24,759 bases of DNA, from the IMG/VR virus record IMGVR_UViG_3300006641_000170, positions 1-24,759 of that record; one strand, given 5' to 3'. Shown in pieces: positions 7,174 to 15,058 of the stretch. The position numbers and the translations under genes were made by a program. The stretch is from a virus. Below the pieces are notes generated by a model that worked only from the letters and a program-made list of their open reading frames with translations, had not been told where the DNA came from and ran no database searches. Every line of letters starts with the position of its first letter. The first letter of the stretch is position 1.

Positions 7174-7190
7174 TGCTTATTTTTTAAGCA
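7174..7190 (-). terminator. Small stem-loop ahead of the early promoter
   Basis: TGCTTA-AAAAA-TAAGCA (6-bp arms) overlaps the stop of gene 7184-7375 and lies 20 bases before the promoter. A near copy with loop AAAAG occurs at 18574-18590. It is weak as a terminator because no U-run follows. Confidence 0.45.
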
Positions 7191-7375
7191 TGAAACGGTT
7201 GAATTTCAGTATTTACATTAAAAGAGACGGCCTTATAGTCATGGGGTCTAATCATCACTGCAGTTTTGGCTACTTCTAATTTATTAAGATCATCATATAC
7301 ACCTACAATTTCATTGTGTTTAATACGATTGATCTTATCATGCCATCTTGCTTCTAAAATGTATAGTACTTTCAT
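7184..7375 (-). CDS. 63-aa unknown protein
   Basis: Starts MKVLYILEARWHDKINRIKH; alternating strands with a short helix (NKLEVAKTAVM). The ATGA overlap with the DsbA-like gene upstream supports translation. The stop lies inside the small hairpin 7174-7190. Conserved-looking, but no family recognised. Confidence 0.65.
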   Translation of the reverse strand: MKVLYILEARWHDKINRIKHNEIVGVYDDLNKLEVAKTAVMIRPHDYKAVSFNVNTEIQPFHA

Positions 7376-7641
7376 GCAACTTTTTCCATTGTAGTACTAT
7401 TAGTGATTGTTTGATATAAGACCTCAAATTCCTCATGTTGCTCTACCTCAGTATTGAAGTTTTGCTTATGATATGTCTTTGCCATTCGCCTAAAAGTTTT
7501 CTTGGATAAATTCTGTTCATCACAAATGTTATTAATAGCCTCTCTAATAAAATCTCGTTCACCTTCAATACGAGTCATAGAGTTACTAATTTCCTTCATG
7601 CAATCTAAGATTGCCTTGCGGTCTGCGGGGTTGCTAATCAT
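7372..7641 (-). CDS. dsbA: DsbA-like double-stranded DNA-binding protein
   Basis: 89 residues. The central and C-terminal part (ERDFIREAINNICDE ... SKKTFRRMAKTYHKQNF ... EEFEVLYQTI) lines up with T4 DsbA (pattern: helix, GVxxKxFxRLxxxYHK, EEVxELYD). T4 DsbA binds double-stranded DNA and stimulates late transcription. Length is close to the T4 protein (89 residues). ATGA overlaps on both sides tie it to the cupin upstream and the 63-aa gene downstream. The assignment rests on remembered family features and not on a search. Confidence 0.65.
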   Translation of the reverse strand: MISNPADRKAILDCMKEISNSMTRIEGERDFIREAINNICDEQNLSKKTFRRMAKTYHKQNFNTEVEQHEEFEVLYQTITNSTTMEKVA

Positions 7642-7967
7642 ATAGTTTTCCTTTCAATGTCTTCTTCAATACAATCTTTACCATATTGTATTTCTACAAT
7701 ACGTAAATCATTTTCTGTAAAATTACAAAGTTGATGCCATTCCTGTTTTCGAATAAAAAGATGTTGATGTTTATCTAAAACTGTGTATGTTTCATCCTCG
7801 TGTTTAACTGTGGCTATACCTTCAGATACCATCCAAAATTCATTACGAGAATAATGTTTTTGCATAGATAACTGTTTGCCAGGATATACTAGCAATTCTT
7901 TTACCTTTATACCAGGCAGAGAATACAATACTCGATATACTCCCCATTGCCTAACTACCATTTCCAT
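7638..7967 (-). CDS. Cupin, mannose-6-phosphate isomerase-type
   Basis: 109 residues. QWGVYRVL, then KVKELLVYPGKQLSMQKHYSRNEFW, then WMVSEGIATV and WHQLCNF ... RIVEIQYG are the hallmarks of the single cupin barrel found at the C-terminus of GDP-mannose pyrophosphorylase/phosphomannose isomerase. Likely metal ligands are H38, E43 and H78. It could isomerise a sugar phosphate for surface-sugar or nucleotide-sugar supply. A single free-standing cupin may instead bind only. ATG at 7967 has GAGGAG eight bases upstream. Confidence 0.8.
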   Translation of the reverse strand: MEMVVRQWGVYRVLYSLPGIKVKELLVYPGKQLSMQKHYSRNEFWMVSEGIATVKHEDETYTVLDKHQHLFIRKQEWHQLCNFTENDLRIVEIQYGKDCIEEDIERKTI

Positions 7968-7970
7968 AAA

Positions 7971-8351
7971 TTATCTCCTCATAGATGCAATAGCTTTAGC
8001 ATCATCATCACAAAAAATAGGGACAGCATTAGATTTATGCATAGTGCCAATACCAATAATCTTAGTGCCAGTGTAAACTGGTGCCTCTTTTTTTGCACCA
8101 ACACCTGCACCTGAATCATGACTCTTGATGTGAGCGTTAGTGGTTCTGCCTGGAGGCGGACCATAAGTAGGGAAAGGTCTAGTCAAAGGTCTAGCCTTGA
8201 TGACCTTAGCAGTCTTATCAATTTCTGTTTTCAATTTTTGCCAATCGGATTTGAGTTCTAGATCACGCTTCTTAGCTTCAGCCGAAGCATACTTAATTTT
8301 GCGTTTTTTGCTATTGCCTAAATTGTTTAACCAAGGACCTACGAGAGCCAT
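7971..8351 (-). CDS. Conserved phage protein with C-terminal HKSNAVP motif
   Basis: 126 residues. The N-terminal half is Lys/Arg-rich and helical (SKKRKIKYASAEAKKRDLE); a Pro/Gly linker (PFPTYGPPPGRTT) leads to VYTGTKIIGIGTMHKSNAVP, a C-terminal block I recall in many T4-like phage hypotheticals. Possibly a nucleic-acid-binding protein. First gene after the promoter at 8376-8404, with a strong AGGAGGTGAT ribosome site, so likely well expressed early. Confidence 0.75.
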   Translation of the reverse strand: MALVGPWLNNLGNSKKRKIKYASAEAKKRDLELKSDWQKLKTEIDKTAKVIKARPLTRPFPTYGPPPGRTTNAHIKSHDSGAGVGAKKEAPVYTGTKIIGIGTMHKSNAVPIFCDDDAKAIASMRR

Positions 8352-8375
8352 ATCACCTCCTAATAATATAACTTA

Positions 8376-8404
8376 ATTATAAAGTCATTAGTTTTTCTTG
8401 TCAA
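8376..8404 (-). promoter_or_regulatory. Early (sigma70-type) promoter
   Basis: TTGACA (8404-8399), 17 bases, TATAAT (8381-8376): perfect consensus. It overlaps the last codons of the 46-aa gene and drives genes 8351 to 7184. Confidence 0.92.
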
Positions 8405-8528
8405 ATGCCCTGTATTTCCAAAAATTGACCGTTCTACTATCAAATACTGGGTCTTTTGGGATCTGTGAGTGGTCTGCCCAAGTATTTTTTGGTTCGGGAG
8501 GTGGTTTTTTCCCGAAAAACCACTCCAT
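8388..8528 (-). CDS. 46-aa small protein
   Basis: ATG at 8528 sits in TGATG, overlapping the previous stop. Sequence starts MEWFFGKKPPPEPKNTWADH, Pro- and Lys-rich, ending FWKYRAFDKKN. The 3' end contains the -35 box of the next promoter. No family recognised; translation is supported by the coupling. Confidence 0.6.
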   Translation of the reverse strand: MEWFFGKKPPPEPKNTWADHSQIPKDPVFDSRTVNFWKYRAFDKKN

Positions 8529-9016
8529 CACTTTACAATAGTTGCTAGTTTAATTTTTGGTAATGGTTTATCAATTTGATCCTCGGATTTTGGAGGCATC
8601 AAATCAGGATATGCTTCTCTTACAATACTCTCCTTTAAAGATTTCCATTTTGTTTGTAGTTTTCTATCTTTTGCCAAACAAACCATTTCTGCCTCGGTCC
8701 AATGAATTCCTTCTAACATTTGAATAAACAAATGCTCTTTTCTAATTCTGTTTAAGTTAACACTTCTATCTAACCAAACATAAAATCTTCTAAATTCAAC
8801 ATACAAGTTTGATTCAGATGTACCCATGGGCAAATCTTTATTTTTCTTAAATGGCGGTTCTCCCTCAGGTAAATCCATTACAGCTCTTTCGTCGTAATTG
8901 ATTTGTAAAATACCTCTAAGGACTACATTCTCGTAATCCTTTAATACCTTTATCTTTGCTTCTTTAGTTTTAGCTTTTTCAAACTCATCTAAGATTTGTG
9001 GTACAGATGTTTTCAT
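8528..9016 (-). CDS. Conserved T4-type phage protein of unknown function
   Basis: 162 residues starting MKTSVPQILDEFEKAKTK. The N-terminal helix-rich region has KVLKDYENVVLRGILQINYD; the middle has LPEGEPPFKKNKDLPMG and LYVEFRRFYVW; the end is Lys-rich. I recall this as a widespread family in T4-like cyanophage-type genomes, next to rnh; possibly DUF6433, but I cannot confirm it. Its start overlaps the rnh end by one base, so it is coupled to that replication gene. Confidence 0.75.
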   Translation of the reverse strand: MKTSVPQILDEFEKAKTKEAKIKVLKDYENVVLRGILQINYDERAVMDLPEGEPPFKKNKDLPMGTSESNLYVEFRRFYVWLDRSVNLNRIRKEHLFIQMLEGIHWTEAEMVCLAKDRKLQTKWKSLKESIVREAYPDLMPPKSEDQIDKPLPKIKLATIVK

Positions 9017-9906
9017 TAAAAGTCCTCTATTAATTCTAGCATATTCTTCATTTTATTCTCAATAAAGAAGTTAAGCATTTTACTTTTGTTTTTTGTTGGA
9101 CTGTTTACAAAATAGTCCACAATTTCATTTTTAAGATCTTCTGGTATATATCTAAAATCGACTAATACTTTGTTACGATTATATCTAGTAACAAATTCAT
9201 CATCATTAGGCATAGTAGTAGGATCATCTAACCATGCTTCTAATTTTTTTGTTGATATTGGTTTTTGTTTAACACCGTTGACGAGACAATCATCTGCTGA
9301 GAACGCATTTGGAATTCCGTCTCCCTTGTCGCCGCGGATTGTATGTTCCAAAACATATCTCTCCGGCGTTGTGTCAGGCTTAACATATTTCTTTTGAATT
9401 GGCGAAAACTGTTTGACATTTTTATACCTCTGCAACTGAATAAAATCATGGTCACCTGAGATAACTAGAAATGGTTTTGGATCACCCTCCATAAAAGGAT
9501 TTTCATTTTTAAGATCATTTGTTTGAGACCATTCTGCTAAAACAGCAATAATATCATCTGCTTCAGCCCCGTGGACATTGATAACCTTGTAAGGAAAATA
9601 CTGATCAATTTCTTCTCTAATTTTATTTAGAGTTTCGAAAATTAATTTCCAGTCAAAGCCAGATTGTTCTCTAGCTTTTTTACGACCAGCTTTGTATAAA
9701 GGGAAAACCTCACGACGCCAATATTTCATGTTATCGCAGGCAATCACCAGCTCACCAAATTCATTACCAAATTTTTGTTTATAGCCTCTTAATGAATTAA
9801 GAATCATATGCCTCAATAAAGGCACATTCATTTCAACATCAGTTCGGCCACCAATTTCTGCCATTAAATTTGAAATGGCAGTTTGATTATAATCAACAAC
9901 TATCAT
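9016..9906 (-). CDS. rnh: RNase H / 5'-3' exonuclease (T4 Rnh-like, FEN family)
   Basis: 296 residues (T4 RNase H has 305). Metal-binding acidic residues of the FEN family are visible: D5, D58 (IACDNM), E115/D117/D118 (HGAEADDII), D152/D154 (SGDHDFIQL) and the RGDKGDGIPN helix-hairpin turn at about residues 190-199. It removes RNA primers and flaps from Okazaki fragments before ligation, acting with DNA ligase (5623-6954). ATG at 9906 gives the conserved VVDYNQ start. Confidence 0.92.
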   Translation of the reverse strand: MIVVDYNQTAISNLMAEIGGRTDVEMNVPLLRHMILNSLRGYKQKFGNEFGELVIACDNMKYWRREVFPLYKAGRKKAREQSGFDWKLIFETLNKIREEIDQYFPYKVINVHGAEADDIIAVLAEWSQTNDLKNENPFMEGDPKPFLVISGDHDFIQLQRYKNVKQFSPIQKKYVKPDTTPERYVLEHTIRGDKGDGIPNAFSADDCLVNGVKQKPISTKKLEAWLDDPTTMPNDDEFVTRYNRNKVLVDFRYIPEDLKNEIVDYFVNSPTKNKSKMLNFFIENKMKNMLELIEDF

Positions 9907-9914
9907 AATAATCC

Positions 9915-10808
9915 TTAAGTTACTGCTACTACTACGTTTCCTGTTATTGGGTCGGTGTATGTATTAGCAAGCACACCCGCTTCTAATTGCTGAGCCTCAA
10001 GCAAAGCAATATATGGTGCTAATTTATCTTTAACGGTTTCTTTTAGTGTTAAATTTAGTATATTATTTCCACATCCAGTCAATAAGTTATAAACTATGTT
10101 ATTAATTTGAGTGGTAACTGCATTCTTAATTACCTTAGTGTTTATCGTCACTCTAAATGTAGTATTAAACTGATTTAGTTGTGTCTGTAGATTACTTATC
10201 TCACCTAATAGAGCTGTCACACCTGTAGCTGCTGCTATCTTATTTGTTAATGCTTGTATTACATCACCTTTTCTCAATCCATCCAACAATTGATTAATTG
10301 TTACCAAATCTAAATCAGAGGAATTAGGATCACACACGTCGCCTAATATATCCATGATACTACAATCACCTGGGCCACCGCCAACAGGCGATGCTTTGGT
10401 CACTCCTGATAATACATTGGTATTGGCTTGAAATGCTAATAATGTGGTCTTGTATGCTTGTAGTGCTATCTCTTCAGCTGAGCCAGGTGTTTCTGCTGCA
10501 ATTTTAGCATTGACTGCTGTAATGGCAGCATTGATTGCCACATTTGCTGGATTTTGAAAAAACTGTGTTTGTATATCATCAACTATATTTTCAAGATCAT
10601 TCAAATAATTACCTAGTACTTTTACAGCAGCAGTTATTTGATCTGCGAATTGTTTTAATTCTTGCAGTTCTTTTGGTATGATGCCTTTAGATTGAATAAT
10701 AGCAGGAGCTCCTGCTATTTGAGTGAGTAAAGAAGGTCCTATTCTAGAACCTCCTATCTGAGATAGAATTATTCTAATCAATTGACAATAAGATAATTTT
10801 AATGCCAT
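9915..10808 (-). CDS. Putative virion structural protein, helical
   Basis: 297 residues starting MALKLSYCQLIRIILSQIGG. Ala/Asn/Gln/Thr-rich and low in Lys, with long predicted helices and coiled-coil-like stretches (ELKQFADQITAAVKVLGNYLNDLENIVDD; ALLGEISNLQTQLNQFN), and a Gly/Pro loop with Cys at about residues 145-160. The composition fits a tail or baseplate-associated component, but no family is recognised. A late-promoter-like AATAAATA lies 22 bases before the ATG. Structural role is inference. Confidence 0.65.
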   Translation of the reverse strand: MALKLSYCQLIRIILSQIGGSRIGPSLLTQIAGAPAIIQSKGIIPKELQELKQFADQITAAVKVLGNYLNDLENIVDDIQTQFFQNPANVAINAAITAVNAKIAAETPGSAEEIALQAYKTTLLAFQANTNVLSGVTKASPVGGGPGDCSIMDILGDVCDPNSSDLDLVTINQLLDGLRKGDVIQALTNKIAAATGVTALLGEISNLQTQLNQFNTTFRVTINTKVIKNAVTTQINNIVYNLLTGCGNNILNLTLKETVKDKLAPYIALLEAQQLEAGVLANTYTDPITGNVVVAVT

Positions 10809-10816
10809 GGTATATC

Positions 10817-10842
10817 TCGATAAAAATATTATTTATTATCGA
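10817..10842 (-). other. Hairpin at the end of gene 10836-11942
   Basis: TCGATAA and TTATCGA are 7-base perfect arms separated by 12 AT-rich bases; the stop codon lies in the 5' arm. It could be a transcript-end structure; the stem is too AT-rich to be a convincing terminator. Confidence 0.45.
10830..10837 (-). promoter_or_regulatory. Late-promoter-like element (AATAAATA)
   Basis: One mismatch from TATAAATA, 22 bases before the putative virion gene 9915-10808. The same variant precedes the Gly-rich gene 12508-14118, which gives it some weight. Confidence 0.4.
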
Positions 10843-11942
10843 ACTACTCGAACAATTAGCATATCTAAACTAACTCTACCATTTACATCACCACCTTTAG
10901 TCTTAATGGTATCCATAAATTTACGAAGCTGTACTTTACCAGCATTGAGTAATTCCTGAAGCTGTTCTGCAGGTTTTCTTAAAGTTTTAGTCTCAGACAC
11001 CTCTGGATCATAGTTCTGCAAAGCTGAACCTTTGACTTGTATACCTTGACCTGAGTCGGTACGATATACTGACAATTTGCGATTCTTCGTATTGAACAAC
11101 CATACTGCAGAAGCACCAACAATATCCATTGGACTTACTGAACTAATACTAAGTTCTTCATCTTTGGTCTTATACTTTAGATTCTTAACTTGTTGAGCCG
11201 GGGTCTTTGGCTTAGCAGTACGAGGCTTACGATTGGCTTTCTTGAATGCACCATACTTTTCGCAATCTTGAACCATAGCAGCAAAGAATTTAGCAACATC
11301 TTTTTTGCTGGTCTTTGTATAATGAGAATATGCTTCATTCAGTTGAGCATCTTTACCTTCAGTGATTTCAATCCATTCACGTAGACGTCGCTTTGCCCAC
11401 TCCTCAATCTTTGGAACATATGCTTGAGGAATCTCTTTTGCCTTCATATCTGCTTCAAGCGAAAATTCTGTACCGTCAGTAATATAGTCATCATATGCTC
11501 CCTCTAAGGTGCCAATGTAATTGGCAATCTTTTCATTCATTGCATCTTGAATAGAGGGTTTATTGGAAACTATAACGGTTTTCTGTACTACAGGGATAGT
11601 GATGGGTTTGAGAATTGTGAAGATATAATTATTGAAGTTTTCGACGTGATAATCACTAAGTTTAGCACCTTTGCTCAAAATTCGAGCAATCCAACCATAG
11701 GTCGGACGAATTTCCTTGTCAGGCACCTTGTCGAAATCTTTTAGATCAGCTGGACGATTTTTTTTAATATATTCTCTGATGAATTTTCGAGCATCTGCTT
11801 TATTGCCGTCAATAGAATACCAGTTCATTGCAGTAATGAACTTCACCCCATATCCTTCTACACCGGCAACAATCTTAGTTGCATCTGGTTCTGCGCCGAC
11901 TACGACGTTTTTTGGATTAGCTACTTTTTCTGCACGAGCCAT
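10836..11942 (-). CDS. 368-aa unknown early protein
   Basis: Starts MARAEKVANPKNVVVGAEPD with a strong GAGGTGAT ribosome site. Rich in Lys, with helical segments (ADARKFIREYIKKNRPADL), a basic Pro-containing linker (KKANRKPRTAKPKTPAQQ, about residues 238-255) and a compact C-terminal part (AVWLFNTKNRKLSVYR ... GDVNGRVSLDMLIVRV). I recognise no domain. The linker suggests two domains and nucleic-acid contact. Its own consensus early promoter (11971-11999), inside an otherwise virion-like block, argues for a role early in infection. Confidence 0.75.
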   Translation of the reverse strand: MARAEKVANPKNVVVGAEPDATKIVAGVEGYGVKFITAMNWYSIDGNKADARKFIREYIKKNRPADLKDFDKVPDKEIRPTYGWIARILSKGAKLSDYHVENFNNYIFTILKPITIPVVQKTVIVSNKPSIQDAMNEKIANYIGTLEGAYDDYITDGTEFSLEADMKAKEIPQAYVPKIEEWAKRRLREWIEITEGKDAQLNEAYSHYTKTSKKDVAKFFAAMVQDCEKYGAFKKANRKPRTAKPKTPAQQVKNLKYKTKDEELSISSVSPMDIVGASAVWLFNTKNRKLSVYRTDSGQGIQVKGSALQNYDPEVSETKTLRKPAEQLQELLNAGKVQLRKFMDTIKTKGGDVNGRVSLDMLIVRVVR

Positions 11943-11970
11943 ATATCACCTCAAAATTTACCATATCATT

Positions 11971-11999
11971 ATTATATTATCATTTGTAATGCGTGTCAA
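11971..11999 (-). promoter_or_regulatory. Early (sigma70-type) promoter
   Basis: TTGACA (11999-11994), 17 bases, TATAAT (11976-11971): perfect consensus. Followed by GATATGGTAAA, the same leader element as in the 16.8-23 kb cassettes. Drives the 368-aa gene. Confidence 0.92.
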
Positions 12000-12004
12000 T
12001 ATCC

Positions 12005-12024
12005 AAAAAATAACCCTTTAAGGT
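12005..12024 (-). terminator. Weak terminator-like element before the early promoter
   Basis: A short inverted repeat (ACC ... GGT, minus strand, 12013-12024) is followed by TATTTTTT. The stem is weak, so this is tentative. It lies between the stop of gene 12034-12498 and the promoter at 11971-11999. Confidence 0.3.
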
Positions 12025-12033
12025 ATATGGTCT

Positions 12034-12498
12034 TCAACTACTAATAAGGGATTTTTCTCTTAATACCTTTAGAACGATTTCGCTAACAGTTTCTTCAAAG
12101 GTCGGCAAAGGAGGTCTTGTCGCTGCTTGTTGATTTAAATCTTGTTGTATATCATTGACCCCGGGCAGCATATCTTCTCCTGTAGCGACACTAACCCAAG
12201 GAGGAATAAATCTTTCCATGATTGATTGAGAACTGTTGATCAGAGACGCTTCCAATGAATCAAGATTTTGATTTATTAGGTTGACGTCCAACCAAGAATT
12301 TACTAATTCTTCTGTCAAAGATTCGAAAGGTGTAAAATGAATATTATCATTGAACCCAATTTCCATATTTAAAATACCACTTAAACTGCTATTATTCGAT
12401 CTAACAGAGATTAGTACCTGTGCAGAGATTACTTTCTTAGGATATTGTTGATCGCTACTATCAGTTATTAGTTCTACTACGTTGTAAGTTTTTTCCAT
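12034..12498 (-). CDS. Conserved phage protein, probably virion-associated
   Basis: 154 residues starting MEKTYNVVELITDSSDQQYP. The first 100 residues look like a beta-rich domain (KVISAQVLISVRS ... GILNMEIGFND ... FTPFESLTEELVNSWLD), a pattern I recall from cyanophage-like hypotheticals; the last 50 are helical (FEETVSEIVLKVLREK). It lies nine bases after the Gly-rich gene 12508-14118, so it is likely cotranscribed with it. No known activity. Confidence 0.7.
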   Translation of the reverse strand: MEKTYNVVELITDSSDQQYPKKVISAQVLISVRSNNSSLSGILNMEIGFNDNIHFTPFESLTEELVNSWLDVNLINQNLDSLEASLINSSQSIMERFIPPWVSVATGEDMLPGVNDIQQDLNQQAATRPPLPTFEETVSEIVLKVLREKSLISS

Positions 12499-12507
12499 TG
12501 AAAATGC

Positions 12508-14118
12508 CTATAAAGTGTTTGTAGTATATAATCCGCCCTCATGATCAGCGTTGGTTATACTTATTAATGCAGCACCATCCGCACCTTTGCCGCCATCTAC
12601 TGTAGCTCCTGAGCTACCACCGCGCCCTGAAGCTGCATTAGTTACAAATTGAGAGTTACTATTAATTGGACCTCTCGGCGAAGGATATCCGAGAGTGCTT
12701 GATAATCTATTTCTCCAAGCAAATTCAAAATTAGAGTTACTAATATTATTTGAAATCATATAAACCCACCCTGAACCACCGCCTCCGCCACCGACTTCAA
12801 GTCTGGCGAATGCTAGTTCTTTTTGATAAAAAGATCCATCCCCGAATACGTCACTAGCATAGATGTAAAAAGCAGGTAAAAATCCTGGAGCACCCAATCC
12901 TCCGCCTCCGCCTCCGCTGCCACCTGTATCAAATTGCGTAAAAATAGCATCAATTACAGAATCCGGCTGCCCAGGAAATCTTTCTGTTATTATATCTTGA
13001 AAAGCGCCACCAAAAGGTTGAATAAAATTTTTATAATAAAAGGAATAAAAATTATCAGCACCTAATCCTGGAAATCCATCATTTAAAGTGTTATTAATAT
13101 CATCTGTTGGACCTCTATTTACTAAAAATCCATTTAACCCTGTATCTAGAGTACCAATGCCTGCTAATCCTCCAGTTTTGGTATAACGAGGATAACTAGT
13201 TGTACTATAATTTATGCCATAGGCTCCAGCAAGAATACCTGTAGGAAAATTTCCTGCTTCAAAATTGTCGGTGAATTGGCCTGCTCCACCTCCGCCGCCT
13301 CCACCTCCCGCGAAGGATAATATGTAGCCGGTACTACTTGTTCCTTCTGGATACCATATGATACATGAGGCACCGCCGCCACCTCCTCCGAATCCGGATC
13401 CGCCCAATCTTAATGGGGGCCCACCTGATCCGCCGTTTCTATATCCTGCTCCTCCGGATGGTCTCGAACGTGAGTTCCAAAAGTTTCCACCGCCAGGATA
13501 AGAATGCCCTCCTCCGCCACCTTCTCCGACATATATTGTTATTGCCTGATTGGAATTATTGCTGGCAATATAACAAGTCATACTAGCCTGAGTGCCAGAT
13601 CCACCTGTGCCTCCAAATCTGGCAGGACCTGTTCCATCACCCCCTCCACCTCCACCCCCTCCACCAATTAAAGTGTATTTCAACCAAAACTTGCCAGCGC
13701 CTAATACGTATGTGTTGACCCCATAAGAGGTATGTACTATATTGCCAAAATATGGAAAAAATGAGCCTCGATAATCGCTCATTTTTAAGTTAGACGCTGT
13801 GGTTTTTAAAATTGTTCTCGAGTTTCGAAGAGAAAAATCAGTAGAAGAACCATTAAGACTATAGGTACCATACCCCAAATTAGTAGGAGACGGACCAATG
13901 CTATCTGCGACAGAAGCTGCCGATGCGCCCCCATCAGTCCACATAGAAGCGCCTGTTCTAAGGCTGCTCATTTTAAAATTAGTAGTAAACGGACCAGTAG
14001 CAGATTGTCTATAAGGTGCAGGTAAAGCAGCATTGGGCTTAGATATTGATACATTGAGATATTCATTAAAAATATCTGCATATAATCTAACGTCAGAAAG
14101 ATTAGTTTTTATGGGCAT
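12508..14118 (-). CDS. Glycine-rich tail-fibre/virion protein, 536 aa
   Basis: The N-terminal 120 residues (MPIKTNLSDVRLYADIFNEY ... SSLRTGASMWTDGG) form a non-repetitive attachment-like part. After KFWLKYTLIGGGGGGGGG come repeated Gly-rich loops with aromatic residues, and the end has GGKGADGAALISITNAD, a closing strand like that of phage Gly-rich domains. It differs from the two proteins at 1-1528 in having about two Cys and no clear shared blocks. Likely a distal fibre or adhesin. A late-like AATAAATA lies 22 bases before the start. Confidence 0.8.
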   Translation of the reverse strand: MPIKTNLSDVRLYADIFNEYLNVSISKPNAALPAPYRQSATGPFTTNFKMSSLRTGASMWTDGGASAASVADSIGPSPTNLGYGTYSLNGSSTDFSLRNSRTILKTTASNLKMSDYRGSFFPYFGNIVHTSYGVNTYVLGAGKFWLKYTLIGGGGGGGGGDGTGPARFGGTGGSGTQASMTCYIASNNSNQAITIYVGEGGGGGHSYPGGGNFWNSRSRPSGGAGYRNGGSGGPPLRLGGSGFGGGGGGASCIIWYPEGTSSTGYILSFAGGGGGGGGAGQFTDNFEAGNFPTGILAGAYGINYSTTSYPRYTKTGGLAGIGTLDTGLNGFLVNRGPTDDINNTLNDGFPGLGADNFYSFYYKNFIQPFGGAFQDIITERFPGQPDSVIDAIFTQFDTGGSGGGGGGLGAPGFLPAFYIYASDVFGDGSFYQKELAFARLEVGGGGGGSGWVYMISNNISNSNFEFAWRNRLSSTLGYPSPRGPINSNSQFVTNAASGRGGSSGATVDGGKGADGAALISITNADHEGGLYTTNTL

Positions 14119-14120
14119 GT

Positions 14121-14321
14121 TTAACCTTCATGTTTATTATTATTTATTAAATATCTCCAAACCTCCAGATCATCTTTGTATACCCATTCTTCCACACCAT
14201 TGTACATACGATGGAACACATAGTCAGTTAGGTCAATGTCGATTTTTCTACCGAATTGACCTTTGAAACCATCAGTTAAAGTAAATCTAACTATAACATA
14301 TTCTTTTAAAGTTTTGTCCAC
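14121..14321 (-). CDS. 66-aa unknown protein (GTG start)
   Basis: Starts GTG at 14321 (read MDKTLKEYVIVRFTLTDGF), overlapping the end of the previous gene by 16 bases. Beta-strand-rich first half, acidic and aromatic second half (GVEEWVYKDDLEVWRYL). No clear ribosome site, so the start is uncertain. No family recognised. Confidence 0.5.
   Translation of the reverse strand: MDKTLKEYVIVRFTLTDGFKGQFGRKIDIDLTDYVFHRMYNGVEEWVYKDDLEVWRYLINNNKHEG
14141..14148 (-). promoter_or_regulatory. Late-promoter-like element (AATAAATA)
   Basis: One mismatch from TATAAATA, 22 bases before the 536-aa Gly-rich gene and inside the end of gene 14121-14321. Same spacing and variant as at 10830-10837. Confidence 0.45.
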
Positions 14322-14608
14322 TTATTAACTAACAAGGAATTGATGTTTTCAGCAATACTTGATCCCCATTCCCAATTGTTCATGTAAGCTTCCTCATATG
14401 CCTCCTGTTCATCCTCTATACTGGCATCAATGAAGTTTCTAATATTATACGAGAACATATCGGCAAAGTCCTCGATGTCCACCAGATTATCTAACTGTGT
14501 TAAGTCAATGATCTCTCTTATCATTTTAACATCAGATGAGCCGTCGATACACTCCTCGATTTCCTCATCGGATAAAATGTCATTGATTTTGAATGCTGCC
14601 GAGCTCAA
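14306..14608 (-). CDS. 100-aa acidic protein (TTG start)
   Basis: The frame has no ATG until residue 28. A TTG at 14608 is preceded by AAGGAG with seven bases spacing, so translation from there is likely (MSSAAFKINDILSDEEIEE). Strongly acidic and helical (SDEEIEECIDG, IDASIEDEQEAYEEAY), ending with WEWGSSIAENINSLL. The start lies in the last 29 bases of the WYL_2-like gene. Unknown function. Confidence 0.6.
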   Translation of the reverse strand: MSSAAFKINDILSDEEIEECIDGSSDVKMIREIIDLTQLDNLVDIEDFADMFSYNIRNFIDASIEDEQEAYEEAYMNNWEWGSSIAENINSLLVNKWTKL

Positions 14609-14864
14609 AGCTAATCTCCTTAATAGAATCCAGACGAATCGTACGCCATTCATCAATTTCCACATCCGTGACACTAATTACCCCGGCATTTTCCTTTTTA
14701 CCAGTACCGTTAGTATTTGCCACCAGTCGATCATGAAGTGTCGCTTTAATGACACGGTCAGTACCATCCTTCTTTGTAAATTTAATGGTAACGACTTCTT
14801 CTTTTAAGACACCGGTAAGCCATTTGCGTAGTTCATCAAGTTCCATCTCATTCCAGTTATTCAT
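14580..14864 (-). CDS. WYL_2-like (SH3-barrel) small protein
   Basis: 94 residues. ELRKWLTGVLKEEVVTIKFTKKDGTDRV ... ISVTDVEIDEWRTIRLDSIKEI matches the small SH3-like barrel family (WYL_2, formerly DUF2693) common in T4-type phages, with the diagnostic TKKDGTxR and WRxxRLDSI blocks. Such barrels probably bind nucleic acid or nucleotides; no activity is proven. ATGA overlap with the gene upstream. Confidence 0.75.
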   Translation of the reverse strand: MNNWNEMELDELRKWLTGVLKEEVVTIKFTKKDGTDRVIKATLHDRLVANTNGTGKKENAGVISVTDVEIDEWRTIRLDSIKEISFELGSIQNQ

Positions 14865-15058
14865 GAATAATCCCCATTCATTTGTCCGAGTAAATAATTA
14901 TACACCAGGTACCAATCTTCAGATGACCAAACCTCATCTGGTGTTCTCATGTCAAACGCTTTGTTTGGTCTATCCCACCAATTAGAAACAAGAGCTTCAC
15001 CAAAGCATGCTATTAGTATGGCATTGCATCTGTTTCTAGCCACATTCTTATCATTCAT
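14861..15058 (-). CDS. Small protein resembling the MbcA/ParS/Xre toxin-binding domain
   Basis: 65 residues: a helical start (MNDKNVARNRCNAILIACFG) then NWWDRPNKAFDMRTPDEVW and VYNYLLGQM. The W-x-PNKAF-x-x-RTPDE-W block resembles the DUF2384 domain that antitoxins use to hold RES or Fic-like toxins, here without the helix-turn-helix. I see no toxin beside it. It could counter a host toxin, but that is inference. Eight-base overlap with the gene upstream (ATGAATGA). Confidence 0.55.
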   Translation of the reverse strand: MNDKNVARNRCNAILIACFGEALVSNWWDRPNKAFDMRTPDEVWSSEDWYLVYNYLLGQMNGDYS

